DNA of 22,922 nucleotides. Source: a virus. The notes beneath the pieces are model-generated. The model was not told the DNA's origin. It searched no databases and worked only from the letters and a program-made list of their open reading frames with translations. Position numbers and translations under genes: made by a program. The stretch spans positions 1-22,922 of IMG/VR virus record IMGVR_UViG_3300038701_000677, one strand, 5' to 3'. Every line of letters begins with the position of its first letter. Within the stretch, counting starts at the first letter, position 1. Below are positions 14,897-22,922 of this stretch, piece by piece.

Positions 14897-14926
14897 GATC
14901 CAAGTAGATCCAAGTAGATCTAAGTG
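14897..14926 (+). repeat. Three tandem 10-bp repeats overlapping a stop codon
   Basis: gatccaagta occurs twice in tandem (14897-14906, 14907-14916), followed by the variant gatctaagtg (14917-14926). The third unit covers the TAG stop of the coiled-coil gene. An inverted copy, acttggatct, lies at 14621-14630. Ten-bp phasing places the units on one face of the helix, which suits operators or origin iterons. Confidence 0.75.
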
Positions 14927-15399
14927 GAGTCAGGCTCCCCGTCCTCCGCGTCCGTCAGTTCCAGCGACTCTCGCCGTTCGGCCCACGCCAGTCGCATGTC
15001 CCTGGCGATGTCCTTCAGCAGATACTTCTGCTGGAGCTGCGTGTCGCTGATCTTCGCCAGCGTCTCGGTCAGTCGGCTCTGCGTCTCGATGATCCGCGCC
15101 TGCGCGTCCACGAGGTTCTTCATGCCGATGAAGAGCGAGTTGTTCGACTTGGCCTCTTCCCGCTCGAAGCTCTCGAAGCGGTCGACGGCACGCGCCAGCA
15201 GGGAGATCGAGTCTCGCACTGAGGCGATGAGTGCCTCGTTCTGCCTGTCCTGGGAGTCATCACGGCTCTTCTCCGTCGCGTTGCGCGACGCCTCGATGCT
15301 CTTGTCGCGGCGAATGAAGTAGGTGAGGACCCCGACCAGGATGACCAGGGCCACGGCCCAGGGACCGAAGAACTCGAAGAGATTGCCGTTGTCGATCAT
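14920..15399 (-). CDS. Membrane-anchored coiled-coil protein, 159 aa (holin-like topology)
   Basis: The N-terminus has one clear membrane helix at about residues 12-29 (GPWAVALVILVGVLTYFI), followed by RRDK, which would keep the rest in the cytoplasm. Residues 35-145 are long charged helices with heptad-like spacing, and the end is acidic. It is the last gene of the late operon, right after the tail tip gene (ATGA overlap) and before the terminator. Small membrane proteins at the end of the tail module are often holins or spanin-like lysis proteins, yet the long coiled coil is atypical for a holin and no endolysin is visible nearby. An alternative is a tail-assembly or DNA-entry membrane factor. 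I do not recognise a family. Confidence 0.72.
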   Translation of the reverse strand: MIDNGNLFEFFGPWAVALVILVGVLTYFIRRDKSIEASRNATEKSRDDSQDRQNEALIASVRDSISLLARAVDRFESFEREEAKSNNSLFIGMKNLVDAQARIIETQSRLTETLAKISDTQLQQKYLLKDIARDMRLAWAERRESLELTDAEDGEPDST

Positions 15400-18374
15400 G
15401 TGAAGGTCCCGTACGCGACGGAGGTTGCCGATGGGTTCTGGAGTTCGACGAAGTTCGGATCAGGCGTGGTCAGCGTCGTGTGACGAAGCTCGATCGTGTC
15501 AGTGGCGGTCACTCCAGGGATGTTGCCGGTCGTGTTGCCGGTCGTGATGCAGACGTTCCATGCGCCGCCGTTGAGACGGTACTCGACGTTGCCCGCGGCG
15601 AATGCGGCGCCGATGTTGGCGACGTAAGTCCCGCTAGCAAGGGCGGTGTAGGAGTTGCCGGGGCTGCCAGCGCTGGAGCTGCCGAGGTAGAACTGGCCGG
15701 TCAGCGTGCTCGTCGGGGTGACGTTGTGCTCACACGGGACGAGGGATTCGAGGTTCGTCTCACTCTCGATGTCGTGCCGCGTGGTCAGCTCCAGGCGAAT
15801 CTCCGTGCCCGCCGCCGCGGCCTCGATGATCGTGAGCCGGTCGACCTGAATCGGCCCCGAGCCGGTCGTCCAGCTCGACGTCTGGACCAGGGTGTTCGAC
15901 CCGGCCGGGTCGACGTAGACCTTGACCTGATACTCGGTGGACCCGTCGACGGTGCTGTCGTCGGCCTGCACCGCAGCCAGCTCGTTCGGGGGCTCGTATC
16001 CGCGCCGATCCCAGTCCACATCGAACCCGAAGCCGTTGAGCCCAGAGCCGTCGCCTTCGAGGTCTGGCGTGCCCCAGTCCGTTGAGGTGCCGTTGTAGCG
16101 CAGGACAGCCGCGGGGTAGGGCCGAAGGTATCGCTTGTTCAGCGTCAGCGATGTGGTAGTGGCGCTGCCCTCGGCCAGCTCGCTCGTGATGCTCCGCGGG
16201 ATGAGCTTGATGTCGACGTTGTTCGTCGACGGGAACGTCGTGTCCGTGAGCCCAGCGCCGAAGAAGACCAGGAAGACTGGCGTGGCTGCCGCGTGCTCCT
16301 TCTGGGCCGTGTCCAGAACCCCGCGGTAGACGGTGTCCAGGTCCACGTCAGCGGCGCTCACAGACGCCCCCTCGGCCAGCATGAACTCGCCGTCGACGTA
16401 GATCAGGTGCTGGAGGTCGGCGCCGATGTCGACGCTCGTCGCGTCCGCATCGAAGGTGGCCAGGATGCGGGTCTGCGTGTCTGGGTCCGCCTCGATGGTG
16501 ATCGCCGTGGTGGGGATCGCTGTGCCGTTGCCCAGAGCGGACTTCAGCTTGCCGATGCGCATGAAGGTCGGAACCGTCGCGGCCTTGGCGTAGGTCCCGC
16601 CGGGCGCCCCGGAGTCGTTGCGCTGCCTGACCTCGTACAGGGACTCAGCTCCCTGTCTCCTGGCACTCATGAAGACTTTGGACCCCAGAGCCCCAGTGAG
16701 GTTCGGATCGCGAGAGAGGAGCGCACGCGGCGCCTCGATGACCAGATACTCGTCCGCCGGGTAGTCCACGACGGCCGCGGCCGGGACAGTCCAGCCCGTG
16801 TCGGGCGGATCGCCGTAGCTCGCTGCCGCGAAGTAGAAGACATCCTGGACCAGCTCCAGCTTGATCTCGTTCGACTGGAGTCGACCGTGGTCGATCGAGA
16901 CGATGCGCATCGGTAGCTGCGTGAACCCGTACTCCGCCGACGTCCATGCGACAGGGTCGCCGACGGTCAGGTCCCAAAGCTCGCGCGTGACCGTGATGGT
17001 GGCCCGAGCGAGGGGGTAGCTGCTGACGCGGAGATCGCGCCATGCGATGTTGTTCGCCAGGGCCGCGGTCTTGACGCCTGGGTAGACACTCTTCGCGGAC
17101 ACCGGCCTCGTGGTCGTGACGGTGCCGCCGCCCTGGATCAGGGCGTTGCCCATGTCCTGGGCGCGGGCGAAGTCGCCGACGTACTTGTTCGAGCGGTTCT
17201 GGAACTGGACGTCCACCTGATTCGAGGTGTCCTGCCACGAGCCCCGGGTGAAGTCGTCGACCTTCTTGATGTTGTCGTCGTCCAGGAGGGGGACGCTGCC
17301 GATGCTGTAGTCAGCCCGAGCGAGCTTGACCTTCCAGGTCCCGGTGCGGTGATCCAGGAAGACGACTCCGTCGATCTGGCGCTGGAGTTCGTTGAGCAGG
17401 TCGACCGCGGTCATCTCCTTGTCCAGGACCATCGAGAAGCCGTTCTCCTCGGTGCGCATGGTGTCCGCGGCGCTGACGAAGGAGCTGCCGAAGCCGACGT
17501 CGACGTCCGCCTCGGGGAAGCCGAAGCCCCACTCCTCGTTTGTCAGGATCTCGTAGATCACGTTGACCGGGTTGCAGTCCAGCGAGTTGATGATGTGCTC
17601 GCCCGCGGATTGCCCAGTGAAGATGCCGGGGAACCGCTGGACCTCAGCGCTGATCGGCTCGATGGAGGTGGTGTTGCCGACGTAGGCGCCCGCCGCGTTC
17701 GCCGCGGTCACGTCAAGCTCGCGGAACACGAGGTAGCAGGTTCCGGTGTAGCGCGGGGTGCGGTCAGTGCCAGCCCCGGCGTCCTGGAAGCCAGCGAGGT
17801 AGTCGCTCGGGCTCTGGGACGTGGTGCCGGTGAAGACGTCGACCGTCGCCTCGAACCCCTGCTGACGCAGCTCCTGGTCCTCGGCGATCTCAACGTCGAT
17901 GCTCGACGTGGTGCTGCCGTCGAAGGCCAGCGTCTCGCCGACGTAGAGCTTGGTGACGGCGTCGATGGGGCCGCGGCAGAGCGCAGCCTGGAACCCGATG
18001 CGATACTTGTAGCCAGCGATGACCTTCTCGGACGACCAGAGCCCAGTCTTGACGTCGTCGATGATCGCGTCCTGGCGGAGGTCGCCGTACCAGACGATGT
18101 TCGGGCCCTCAAGCAGGTTCGTTCCCCAGACCAGCGGGACAACGCGGTCCTGCGTGGCAGTGGGGAATCGGAAGTCGCCGAGCCCAGCGGGGCGGGCGTC
18201 CTCGATGTCGGGCTTCGGGCGGAGCAGCTCTTGGAGAACGAAGAGCCCGGCGTAGATGAGCAGGGTGACGAAGAACCCCGCCTCTGCGACAGGTCCGGGC
18301 TCCTCTACGAATGGAGTGGTGATGACTGCCGCAGCGACGAGCGCCGCGAAGCCCCACTTGAGCGCCGCCATCAT
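15396..18374 (-). CDS. Large tail tip/hub protein candidate, 992 aa
   Basis: This is the largest protein in the window. Two hydrophobic stretches open it (about 4-20 and 33-49). A central tail-hub-like region follows, with the landmarks RVVPLVWGTNLLEGPNIVWYGDL (near 76-98) and a long beta-rich body of the kind seen in siphovirus tail tip/J-like and gene-transfer-agent hub proteins. The C-terminal part (about 880-992) is Gly/Ser/Thr-rich with short repeats and may contact the host receptor. The start is ATG at 18374, directly followed by a second ATG; GGGAGG lies 6 nt upstream and an ATGA overlap joins the DUF2163-type gene, which precedes hub genes in other phages. A tail tip role is well supported by context; the receptor role is inference. 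Confidence 0.75.
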   Translation of the reverse strand: MMAALKWGFAALVAAAVITTPFVEEPGPVAEAGFFVTLLIYAGLFVLQELLRPKPDIEDARPAGLGDFRFPTATQDRVVPLVWGTNLLEGPNIVWYGDLRQDAIIDDVKTGLWSSEKVIAGYKYRIGFQAALCRGPIDAVTKLYVGETLAFDGSTTSSIDVEIAEDQELRQQGFEATVDVFTGTTSQSPSDYLAGFQDAGAGTDRTPRYTGTCYLVFRELDVTAANAAGAYVGNTTSIEPISAEVQRFPGIFTGQSAGEHIINSLDCNPVNVIYEILTNEEWGFGFPEADVDVGFGSSFVSAADTMRTEENGFSMVLDKEMTAVDLLNELQRQIDGVVFLDHRTGTWKVKLARADYSIGSVPLLDDDNIKKVDDFTRGSWQDTSNQVDVQFQNRSNKYVGDFARAQDMGNALIQGGGTVTTTRPVSAKSVYPGVKTAALANNIAWRDLRVSSYPLARATITVTRELWDLTVGDPVAWTSAEYGFTQLPMRIVSIDHGRLQSNEIKLELVQDVFYFAAASYGDPPDTGWTVPAAAVVDYPADEYLVIEAPRALLSRDPNLTGALGSKVFMSARRQGAESLYEVRQRNDSGAPGGTYAKAATVPTFMRIGKLKSALGNGTAIPTTAITIEADPDTQTRILATFDADATSVDIGADLQHLIYVDGEFMLAEGASVSAADVDLDTVYRGVLDTAQKEHAAATPVFLVFFGAGLTDTTFPSTNNVDIKLIPRSITSELAEGSATTTSLTLNKRYLRPYPAAVLRYNGTSTDWGTPDLEGDGSGLNGFGFDVDWDRRGYEPPNELAAVQADDSTVDGSTEYQVKVYVDPAGSNTLVQTSSWTTGSGPIQVDRLTIIEAAAAGTEIRLELTTRHDIESETNLESLVPCEHNVTPTSTLTGQFYLGSSSAGSPGNSYTALASGTYVANIGAAFAAGNVEYRLNGGAWNVCITTGNTTGNIPGVTATDTIELRHTTLTTPDPNFVELQNPSATSVAYGTFT

Positions 18375-19195
18375 ACCACACCTCCCTGGAACGGGTTGCG
18401 GAGCGGGACGAAGGCGAAGCCGCCGAACTCAAGCGCGTTGTCGAACTTGGGGGCGCAGTCGCCCGTGAGGACGTGGTCGCAGCCAGCGAAGACCTGGATG
18501 TTGGTCCCGGTCACGTCTGAGCCGAACGGGAGGAGCAGCGTCAGGTCGTTGCCGGTGTGGCCCAGGATCAGGCGGAAGTCGTTGCTGCCCACCGGGGTCG
18601 CATACCCTGCCGTCCAGTAGCCGTCGGCCTGACTGTTGGCGTTGTTCACGGTGAGGACGCGGCCGGACACGGCCGTCGCCTCACCGATGAAGTCGAACGA
18701 CGCGGGGTCGACCCCGCAGCCGCTGTCGTAGAGGACGTGGTTGCACTGCCCACTGAACTTGAACCGAGGGATGTTCTGGTTCAGCGCGGACTCGATGCCC
18801 TGGCAGTGGAGCTGCGACGTCCGCCCGTCGTCGGGGAACGTGACAGACTTGACCTCGCCCTTGTAGATCAGGACCTGCGTGTCGAACGTCGGGGTCTCGT
18901 CCCGCTGGAGGCGTGTGATGGTCACGGTAGCCTTGCTGCTCGGGACGATCTCCTTGTACTGGGACGCGAACGCATCGTTGCCCGGCAGGGTGATGTCGAG
19001 GGTCCGGTTACGGTCCTCGCTGCTGCGCGAGATGTTGCTGCGCGAGATCGGCTTCGGGGAGTAGGTGTCTCCGTTGACGGTCAGCTCATCCTCGGCCGAG
19101 GTGTAGCGGAACGTGCTGGACCCGACAGCGAACGTGTAGATCTCGATCGGCCGTGAGCTTTCTGTGCTCGTCTCGTATGCGTCGTATGAAGTCAT
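18371..19195 (-). CDS. DUF2163/BR0599-type tail protein
   Basis: The 274-residue protein matches the pattern of the DUF2163/phage BR0599 family found in siphovirus and gene-transfer-agent tail tips. It has CNHVLYDSGCGVD (C151, C160) and the C-terminal cysteine block AGCDHVLTGDCAPKFDNALEF (C239, C247), ending in FGGFAFVPLRNPF. The paired cysteines probably bind a metal or cluster at the baseplate hub, and the N-terminal half is beta-rich. It lies between the 588-residue tail protein (12-base gap) and the large hub candidate (ATGA overlap), the usual place for this family. ATG at 19195 follows GAGAGACCACA. The function is structural: assembly of the tail tip that meets the cell envelope. The family call rests on motif recall. 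Confidence 0.82.
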   Translation of the reverse strand: MTSYDAYETSTESSRPIEIYTFAVGSSTFRYTSAEDELTVNGDTYSPKPISRSNISRSSEDRNRTLDITLPGNDAFASQYKEIVPSSKATVTITRLQRDETPTFDTQVLIYKGEVKSVTFPDDGRTSQLHCQGIESALNQNIPRFKFSGQCNHVLYDSGCGVDPASFDFIGEATAVSGRVLTVNNANSQADGYWTAGYATPVGSNDFRLILGHTGNDLTLLLPFGSDVTGTNIQVFAGCDHVLTGDCAPKFDNALEFGGFAFVPLRNPFQGGVV

Positions 19196-19207
19196 CTGTG
19201 TGGTCTC

Positions 19208-20974
19208 TCAGATGTTGTCGAACACGACTCTGACCGGGAGCTGCGTGCGTGCGAAGCCCCCGCGGTCGTAGGTAAGTGTGATGACGTCGGTGTCGAAGCG
19301 CATGAGTTCGTAGAACTGGACGCGCGTGATCTCGTCGACAGTGCGGTTGGCTGGCCATGTCGAGGAGAGCGTAAGGCGCTCCTCGGTGCCGGACAGTGTG
19401 GCGGAGGATGCGATCTCCCGCTCCAGGCTCGTGCCGTCCGTGAACGTGATGCGGATGGTCTTCTTCGACTCCCGGGCGTTGACGAACCGCGTGTAGTCGA
19501 TGCGGTTGATGTCGACCGTCGACCCTCCGCTGACGAGGTCCTGGGTCACTTCCAGGTCGTCGTGGAACGTGGGCAGCCAGAAGCTCTTCTGCTTGCCACG
19601 GATGGCGAGCAGGGCCTTGCGCAGAGACATGATCTCCGCACGGTTGTGGGCGACGAACCCCTTCTGGCTCGTCTTCTTGTTCCGGTCCCAGAACGAGTAC
19701 TGGTTGATGTTGCCAGTGCCATTGTCGATCCGGACGACGCGCTTCAGGTGCTGCTCAGGGGTCCGCTCGTTCGCGACGTTGCAGTCGTCGAAGAGCACCT
19801 TGCCCGAGTAGGACGAGAACCCCGAGGTGTCCTCGGAAAGGACGCCCGTGTCGTTGTCGAAGACATCGAAAGCCACCGTGTACTCGATCAGGTTGTTCCG
19901 GAAGCGCGTCCCAGTCACGAGGTTCGAGATGAAGGCGATCCGGACAGGCATGACCTGCGTGCCAGCACTGTAGCTGTTGACGAGAGGCGACGCGAGGTTG
20001 ATCTGCGTGGAGGTCATCGACGAGATCGTCGCGACGTCGTAGATCTGCGAGTCCTGGATGATCGCGACTAGCCCGCCGACTCGAAGGTCGACGCTTGCCG
20101 TGTCCTGCACCTGGAGCTGTGTGCCCGCCGCGGAGACGTCCGCCGTCTGCTCCTGCGACTCGTGCCAGAGAGGGACAGCGAACAGCGCCGACTGCCAGTC
20201 GAAGAGAATCGTCTGGAAGTTCTGGAGGTCAGTATCGGACAGGCGGTAGCGCACAGTGAACGCCTGCCGAGGGTTCTTGCGCAGAGCGATGCGCTGCTCT
20301 TTGCCGTTCGTCGTTTCGATGACGTCGGTGAGCCATTCGAGCCGCTCCTGGGCTGGGGCCTCGAACTGCTGTGTGAGGAGGACGATGCGAGTGCCGGTGA
20401 CACTGATCGCGACGTCGTTCTCTGTGCTGACGAAGCTGACGTCTGCATCGAACGTAGGCAGTCCGTCCTGAGTCGCGGTGAGAACCGTCTTCGTGATAGT
20501 GCCAAGTCCCGTGCCCCCTGTGTTGTCCGTCGTCGCCGGATCGAGAATGGAAGTCTGCGCCGGAAGGATGACCGGCGTAGACACGTTGGTCGTCTCCAGG
20601 CCCGGAGTCGCGCCGTTCACGATGGACGTGACGGTGACTTCAGTGTTCCTGAAGGCGTTGTAGATCTCGTACTCCTCGGTGACATCTGTGATGATGTTGC
20701 CGAACTCGATTGGGACGCGGGGCAGGGCGTGGAGCTTCTCGAACCACAGCGTCGTCGGGCCGATGTCGTCTTCGCCGAGATGCCCCTCGACGGCGGCAGC
20801 AACGGCCTTGGCTCCGCCGCCTCCTGCTGCGGTCACGGTGCCGAAGCCGCTGGGTGCGGGCATGAGGGCTGCGTTGACGCCGTTACGGAACCCTCCCCCA
20901 AAACCAACACTCCGCCCAGAGGGCGGAGCAAAGGCGTCTGGGGTGACGGTCGGCTTGACTCCGGAGTATGGCAT
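19208..20974 (-). CDS. Tail-associated structural protein, 588 aa
   Basis: I recognise this only as a tail-module protein. The first 60 residues are Gly/Ala/Pro-rich. The body is beta-rich, with segments that read as two related halves, each ending in a strand pair: TLWFEKLHALPRVPIEFGN near 75 and NNLIEYTVAFDVFDND near 363. The C-terminal end RFDTDVITLTYDRGGFARTQLPVRV-like stretch suggests an Ig- or distal-tail-like fold. It comes before the DUF2163 gene in a late operon and starts one base after the preceding stop (TAACATG), so the two are translationally linked. Distal tail or tail-tube adaptor is the best guess. No enzymatic motif is visible. Confidence 0.65.
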   Translation of the reverse strand: MPYSGVKPTVTPDAFAPPSGRSVGFGGGFRNGVNAALMPAPSGFGTVTAAGGGGAKAVAAAVEGHLGEDDIGPTTLWFEKLHALPRVPIEFGNIITDVTEEYEIYNAFRNTEVTVTSIVNGATPGLETTNVSTPVILPAQTSILDPATTDNTGGTGLGTITKTVLTATQDGLPTFDADVSFVSTENDVAISVTGTRIVLLTQQFEAPAQERLEWLTDVIETTNGKEQRIALRKNPRQAFTVRYRLSDTDLQNFQTILFDWQSALFAVPLWHESQEQTADVSAAGTQLQVQDTASVDLRVGGLVAIIQDSQIYDVATISSMTSTQINLASPLVNSYSAGTQVMPVRIAFISNLVTGTRFRNNLIEYTVAFDVFDNDTGVLSEDTSGFSSYSGKVLFDDCNVANERTPEQHLKRVVRIDNGTGNINQYSFWDRNKKTSQKGFVAHNRAEIMSLRKALLAIRGKQKSFWLPTFHDDLEVTQDLVSGGSTVDINRIDYTRFVNARESKKTIRITFTDGTSLEREIASSATLSGTEERLTLSSTWPANRTVDEITRVQFYELMRFDTDVITLTYDRGGFARTQLPVRVVFDNI

Positions 20975-20975
20975 G

Positions 20976-22001
20976 TTACGTCGTCACTTTCTTGTAGGCG
21001 ATCCCCTGGTATCCGCTGTAGCCGCTGACGGTGTTCGGAGCCGGGCTCCGGCGGTAGGACGGGAAGACGGTCCAGGTGTCGGACCCGATGGTGATCTCCT
21101 GCGCCGCCGTGAAGTTGCGCATGGAGCATCCTCGCACGTCCTTCATCGCGCCCATCGGGCCGACGACGTCGTCGCTCGTGCGGTCCCAGTAGTAGGGCGT
21201 GATCGGATAGAACGGGGCCAGACCCTTTGACTCGGAGCCAGGGAGGAATGCGAAGTCCTTGACGGCTGGGCCGCCACGGAAACCGCCGACCATGTGGACG
21301 CGATCCACGGGAACCGTCTGCCGGTCCTGTCCGAGGTTCGCCGAGTTCTGGTTGCCGAGGCAGACGGCATACTTGCCGGAGCCGGGCTGGTTCAGGAGGC
21401 CCTCGCAGTGGATGGTGGCGCAGCGCTCTTCCATGTTGACGATGAACCCGCCGTCCTGCGCGACGCTGTCCAGGAGGATCGTCGACTCGGTCGACACTGC
21501 GACGCCGGAACTGATGCCGGTCTTCTGCTCGAAGCCGTAGACGTACTCGCCGCCTGTCCAGTCGTTGTTCTTCTCCAGGTAGCCAGCGCCGAAGTGGCAG
21601 TAGATGCCCGTGCTGGTCTCGACGACCACATGGAAGTAGTCGTCATCCTCGAAGCACCAAAACTGAACCGGGGAGTTTGTGATCGGAGCGTGACGCTGCC
21701 CCCCGATTGTAGCGTCCGTGGTCGATGCCGCGCCACTTCCGGAGTCGTCGTTCTGGGCCCACGGGCTGTTGCCTGCGTTGTACACAGCGCCGTGCCACTG
21801 ATAGATGCCGAGGTTGTTCGGCGAGCCCGTGTCCCACTGCGTCGCGAAGCCAATGTCGAAGCCGCTGCCCGTCTTCCTCGCGGCGAACTCTCCGGATGCT
21901 GGGACGTGGTGAGTCGTCCAGCCGGGCGTGCCACTGAGGAACGTGTTGAGCTTCGAGATGAGATCCGCGAGGCTCGACGTCTGCTGGTTCGTGTAGCTCA
22001 T
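20976..22001 (-). CDS. Virion-associated protein of unknown function, 341 aa (paralogue of neighbour)
   Basis: The protein starts with a short helix (SSLADLISKLNTFLSG) and then becomes Gly/Asn/Trp-rich and beta-like, as in phage structural or adhesin-like proteins. It shares a layout and several words with the next gene upstream: VQFWCFEDDDYFHVVVET resembles that protein's MDFWLSVNDRRLVAVIN, and TIGSDTWTVFPS resembles its TIGSDRYRVFQN. The two are probably tandem duplicates. ATG at 22001 has GGAGG five bases upstream and an ATGA overlap with the paralogue's stop. The gene ends one base before the 588-residue tail gene. Six Cys residues are scattered without a metal pattern. A decoration or tail-fibre-like role is possible. 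Confidence 0.68.
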   Translation of the reverse strand: MSYTNQQTSSLADLISKLNTFLSGTPGWTTHHVPASGEFAARKTGSGFDIGFATQWDTGSPNNLGIYQWHGAVYNAGNSPWAQNDDSGSGAASTTDATIGGQRHAPITNSPVQFWCFEDDDYFHVVVETSTGIYCHFGAGYLEKNNDWTGGEYVYGFEQKTGISSGVAVSTESTILLDSVAQDGGFIVNMEERCATIHCEGLLNQPGSGKYAVCLGNQNSANLGQDRQTVPVDRVHMVGGFRGGPAVKDFAFLPGSESKGLAPFYPITPYYWDRTSDDVVGPMGAMKDVRGCSMRNFTAAQEITIGSDTWTVFPSYRRSPAPNTVSGYSGYQGIAYKKVTT

Positions 22002-22922
22002 ACGTCCTCCAGGATCGCGATGTACTGGTAACGAGTTGTGTGGGTCTGGTTCTGGAAGACGCGGTAGCGGTCGGACCCGATGGTGACATAGTCTTCACTG
22101 AAGTTCGTGATCTGCGCTCCCGCATTGTCAGTTGCGTGGACCCAGAAGACGCCGTCGATCTGGGCAACGGCGCGGTCCTGCGCAGTGTTGATGGCCGACC
22201 CGTCTGGCCGTGTGACGAGCGTGAACGGGAAGAGGGTGTGGAGGTCGCTGGCGCTGCCAGGGATCGGATAGAGCGCTCGGGTAGGGGCGCTTCGGCTGAG
22301 GCTGGCCACGCCGCTCCAGAGGACGACAGGGCCGTCAGTCGCGATGTCGTCGGCGGTGTTGGCTGCGCTCGTCGGCTCATCCACCTGCGCCATGGGCGAG
22401 AAGATGCGCGTTCGCTCAGAGTTCGCCTGAAGGTTGACCGTGTTGGCGATGTTCTCCCAGGAGGCGGTCAGGTCATCGTAGTGGTTCCATGCGCTGCTCG
22501 TGCCGGTGGGCGCGTTGACCTCCGGAAGCCCGGAGATGGCGCCGGATGCCGCAGACTCGTCGAGGCCGAACTGGGACGCGCTAGCGCCGATGAGCAGCGG
22601 ATAGGGCGTCTCCGACTCGGTGCCGAACCGATTCATGAAGCCCAGGTGGGCGTGATGGTAGGAGCCGTCGTCGGTGTTGCCAGCGCCGGGATTGTTGTTG
22701 ATGACCGCCACGAGCCGTCGGTCGTTCACCGACAGCCAGAAGTCCATGTTCTGCACCTGATTCTCGTCACAGTGCAGCACAGAGCCGGGGTTCTCGTACG
22801 CGCCCGAGAGCTGGTTGAGTCCAGGACTGAGCCCTGGGGACTCCCAGAGGTTCAGCCCGGAGTTGTGCGCGGTCATGCCGAAGCAGCCGATCCAGTAGCG
22901 CGTGTCGAGCCCGCTCGTGCCC
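21998..22922 (-). CDS. Virion-associated protein, 5' end beyond window (paralogue of neighbour)
   Basis: The frame runs open to the right edge: 15 further codons lie upstream of the first Met (22876), reading GTSGLDTRYWIGCFG, which parallels GSGFDIGFATQWDTG in the neighbour. The true start is therefore outside the window and the internal ATG should not be used. The visible 307 residues are beta-like and rich in Asn, Ser and Gly, with no enzyme motif. The C-terminus, YVTIGSDRYRVFQN then RYQYIAI, matches the end of the next gene. Its stop overlaps the paralogue's start by 4 nt (ATGA). It probably belongs to the virion, perhaps as a tail accessory or host-contact protein, since it is directly ahead of the tail tip genes. 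No family is recognised. Confidence 0.68.
   Translation of the reverse strand, partial: GTSGLDTRYWIGCFGMTAHNSGLNLWESPGLSPGLNQLSGAYENPGSVLHCDENQVQNMDFWLSVNDRRLVAVINNNPGAGNTDDGSYHHAHLGFMNRFGTESETPYPLLIGASASQFGLDESAASGAISGLPEVNAPTGTSSAWNHYDDLTASWENIANTVNLQANSERTRIFSPMAQVDEPTSAANTADDIATDGPVVLWSGVASLSRSAPTRALYPIPGSASDLHTLFPFTLVTRPDGSAINTAQDRAVAQIDGVFWVHATDNAGAQITNFSEDYVTIGSDRYRVFQNQTHTTRYQYIAILEDV

Larger units (their letters stand above)
14546..14919. promoter_or_regulatory. Long intergenic control region between late and replication operons
   Basis: This 374-base stretch is the only long gene-free part of the window and is visibly more AT-rich. It contains the late-operon hairpin (14833-14869), tandem 10-bp repeats at its right end, a 12-bp word repeated at both ends, an imperfect palindrome centred on acatatatgt (14742-14751), and several words repeated in inverted orientation. 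A promoter for the helicase-led operon should lie here, but I could not pick a convincing sigma70-like pair on the minus strand. The one open frame that crosses it (14542-14787) has no ribosome site and unlike codon use, so I treat the stretch as non-coding. Confidence 0.6.

Overview
The window is a piece of a GC-rich tailed bacteriophage (or prophage) genome. Every gene I can support, 23 in all, reads leftward on the minus strand. There are no tRNA, rRNA, CRISPR or insertion-sequence features. The host cannot be read directly. A lipoprotein signal peptide with Ser at +2 and a DUF2163/BR0599-type tail protein fit a Gram-negative, possibly alphaproteobacterial, host. The overall plan (siphovirus-like tail tip genes next to a family A polymerase, primase-helicase, ThyX and class II ribonucleotide reductase) recalls YuA-like and roseobacter siphoviruses. 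That is inference from gene content, not a database match.

Right part (14920-22922), in transcription order from the right edge: two tandem related proteins of unknown function (21998-22922, cut by the window, and 20976-22001), a 588-residue tail-associated protein, a DUF2163/BR0599-type tail protein, a 992-residue tail tip/hub candidate, and a membrane-anchored coiled-coil protein. This looks like the end of the late (virion) operon and closes with a strong hairpin at 14833-14869.

Middle (14546-14919): the only long gene-free stretch, 374 bases and more AT-rich than its surroundings. It holds the hairpin, three tandem 10-bp repeats and an unusual set of words that recur in the same order on the two strands. 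It probably carries the control region for the replication operon and possibly a replication origin.

Left part (1-14545): a replication, recombination and nucleotide-metabolism operon. In order of transcription it encodes an SNF2-type helicase, an HNH protein with a substituted catalytic His, a coiled-coil protein, an SSB-like protein, a small hypothetical, adenosylcobalamin-dependent ribonucleotide reductase, two very small proteins, ThyX with an added N-terminal membrane helix, a dNMP-kinase-like enzyme, a DNA methyltransferase, family A DNA polymerase, a VRR-NUC nuclease, a primase-helicase, a trypsin-like lipoprotein, a small hypothetical, and a metallophosphoesterase cut by the left edge. 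The reductase, ThyX and kinase would supply dNTPs to the polymerase. Primase-helicase, SSB-like protein and SNF2 helicase would open and prime the template.

Of the 22 gene junctions, 14 are 4-nt start/stop overlaps (ATGA, GTGA or TTGA). This tight coupling supports most of the start choices. Several starts chosen here are shorter than the longest open frame, and each choice is explained in its entry.
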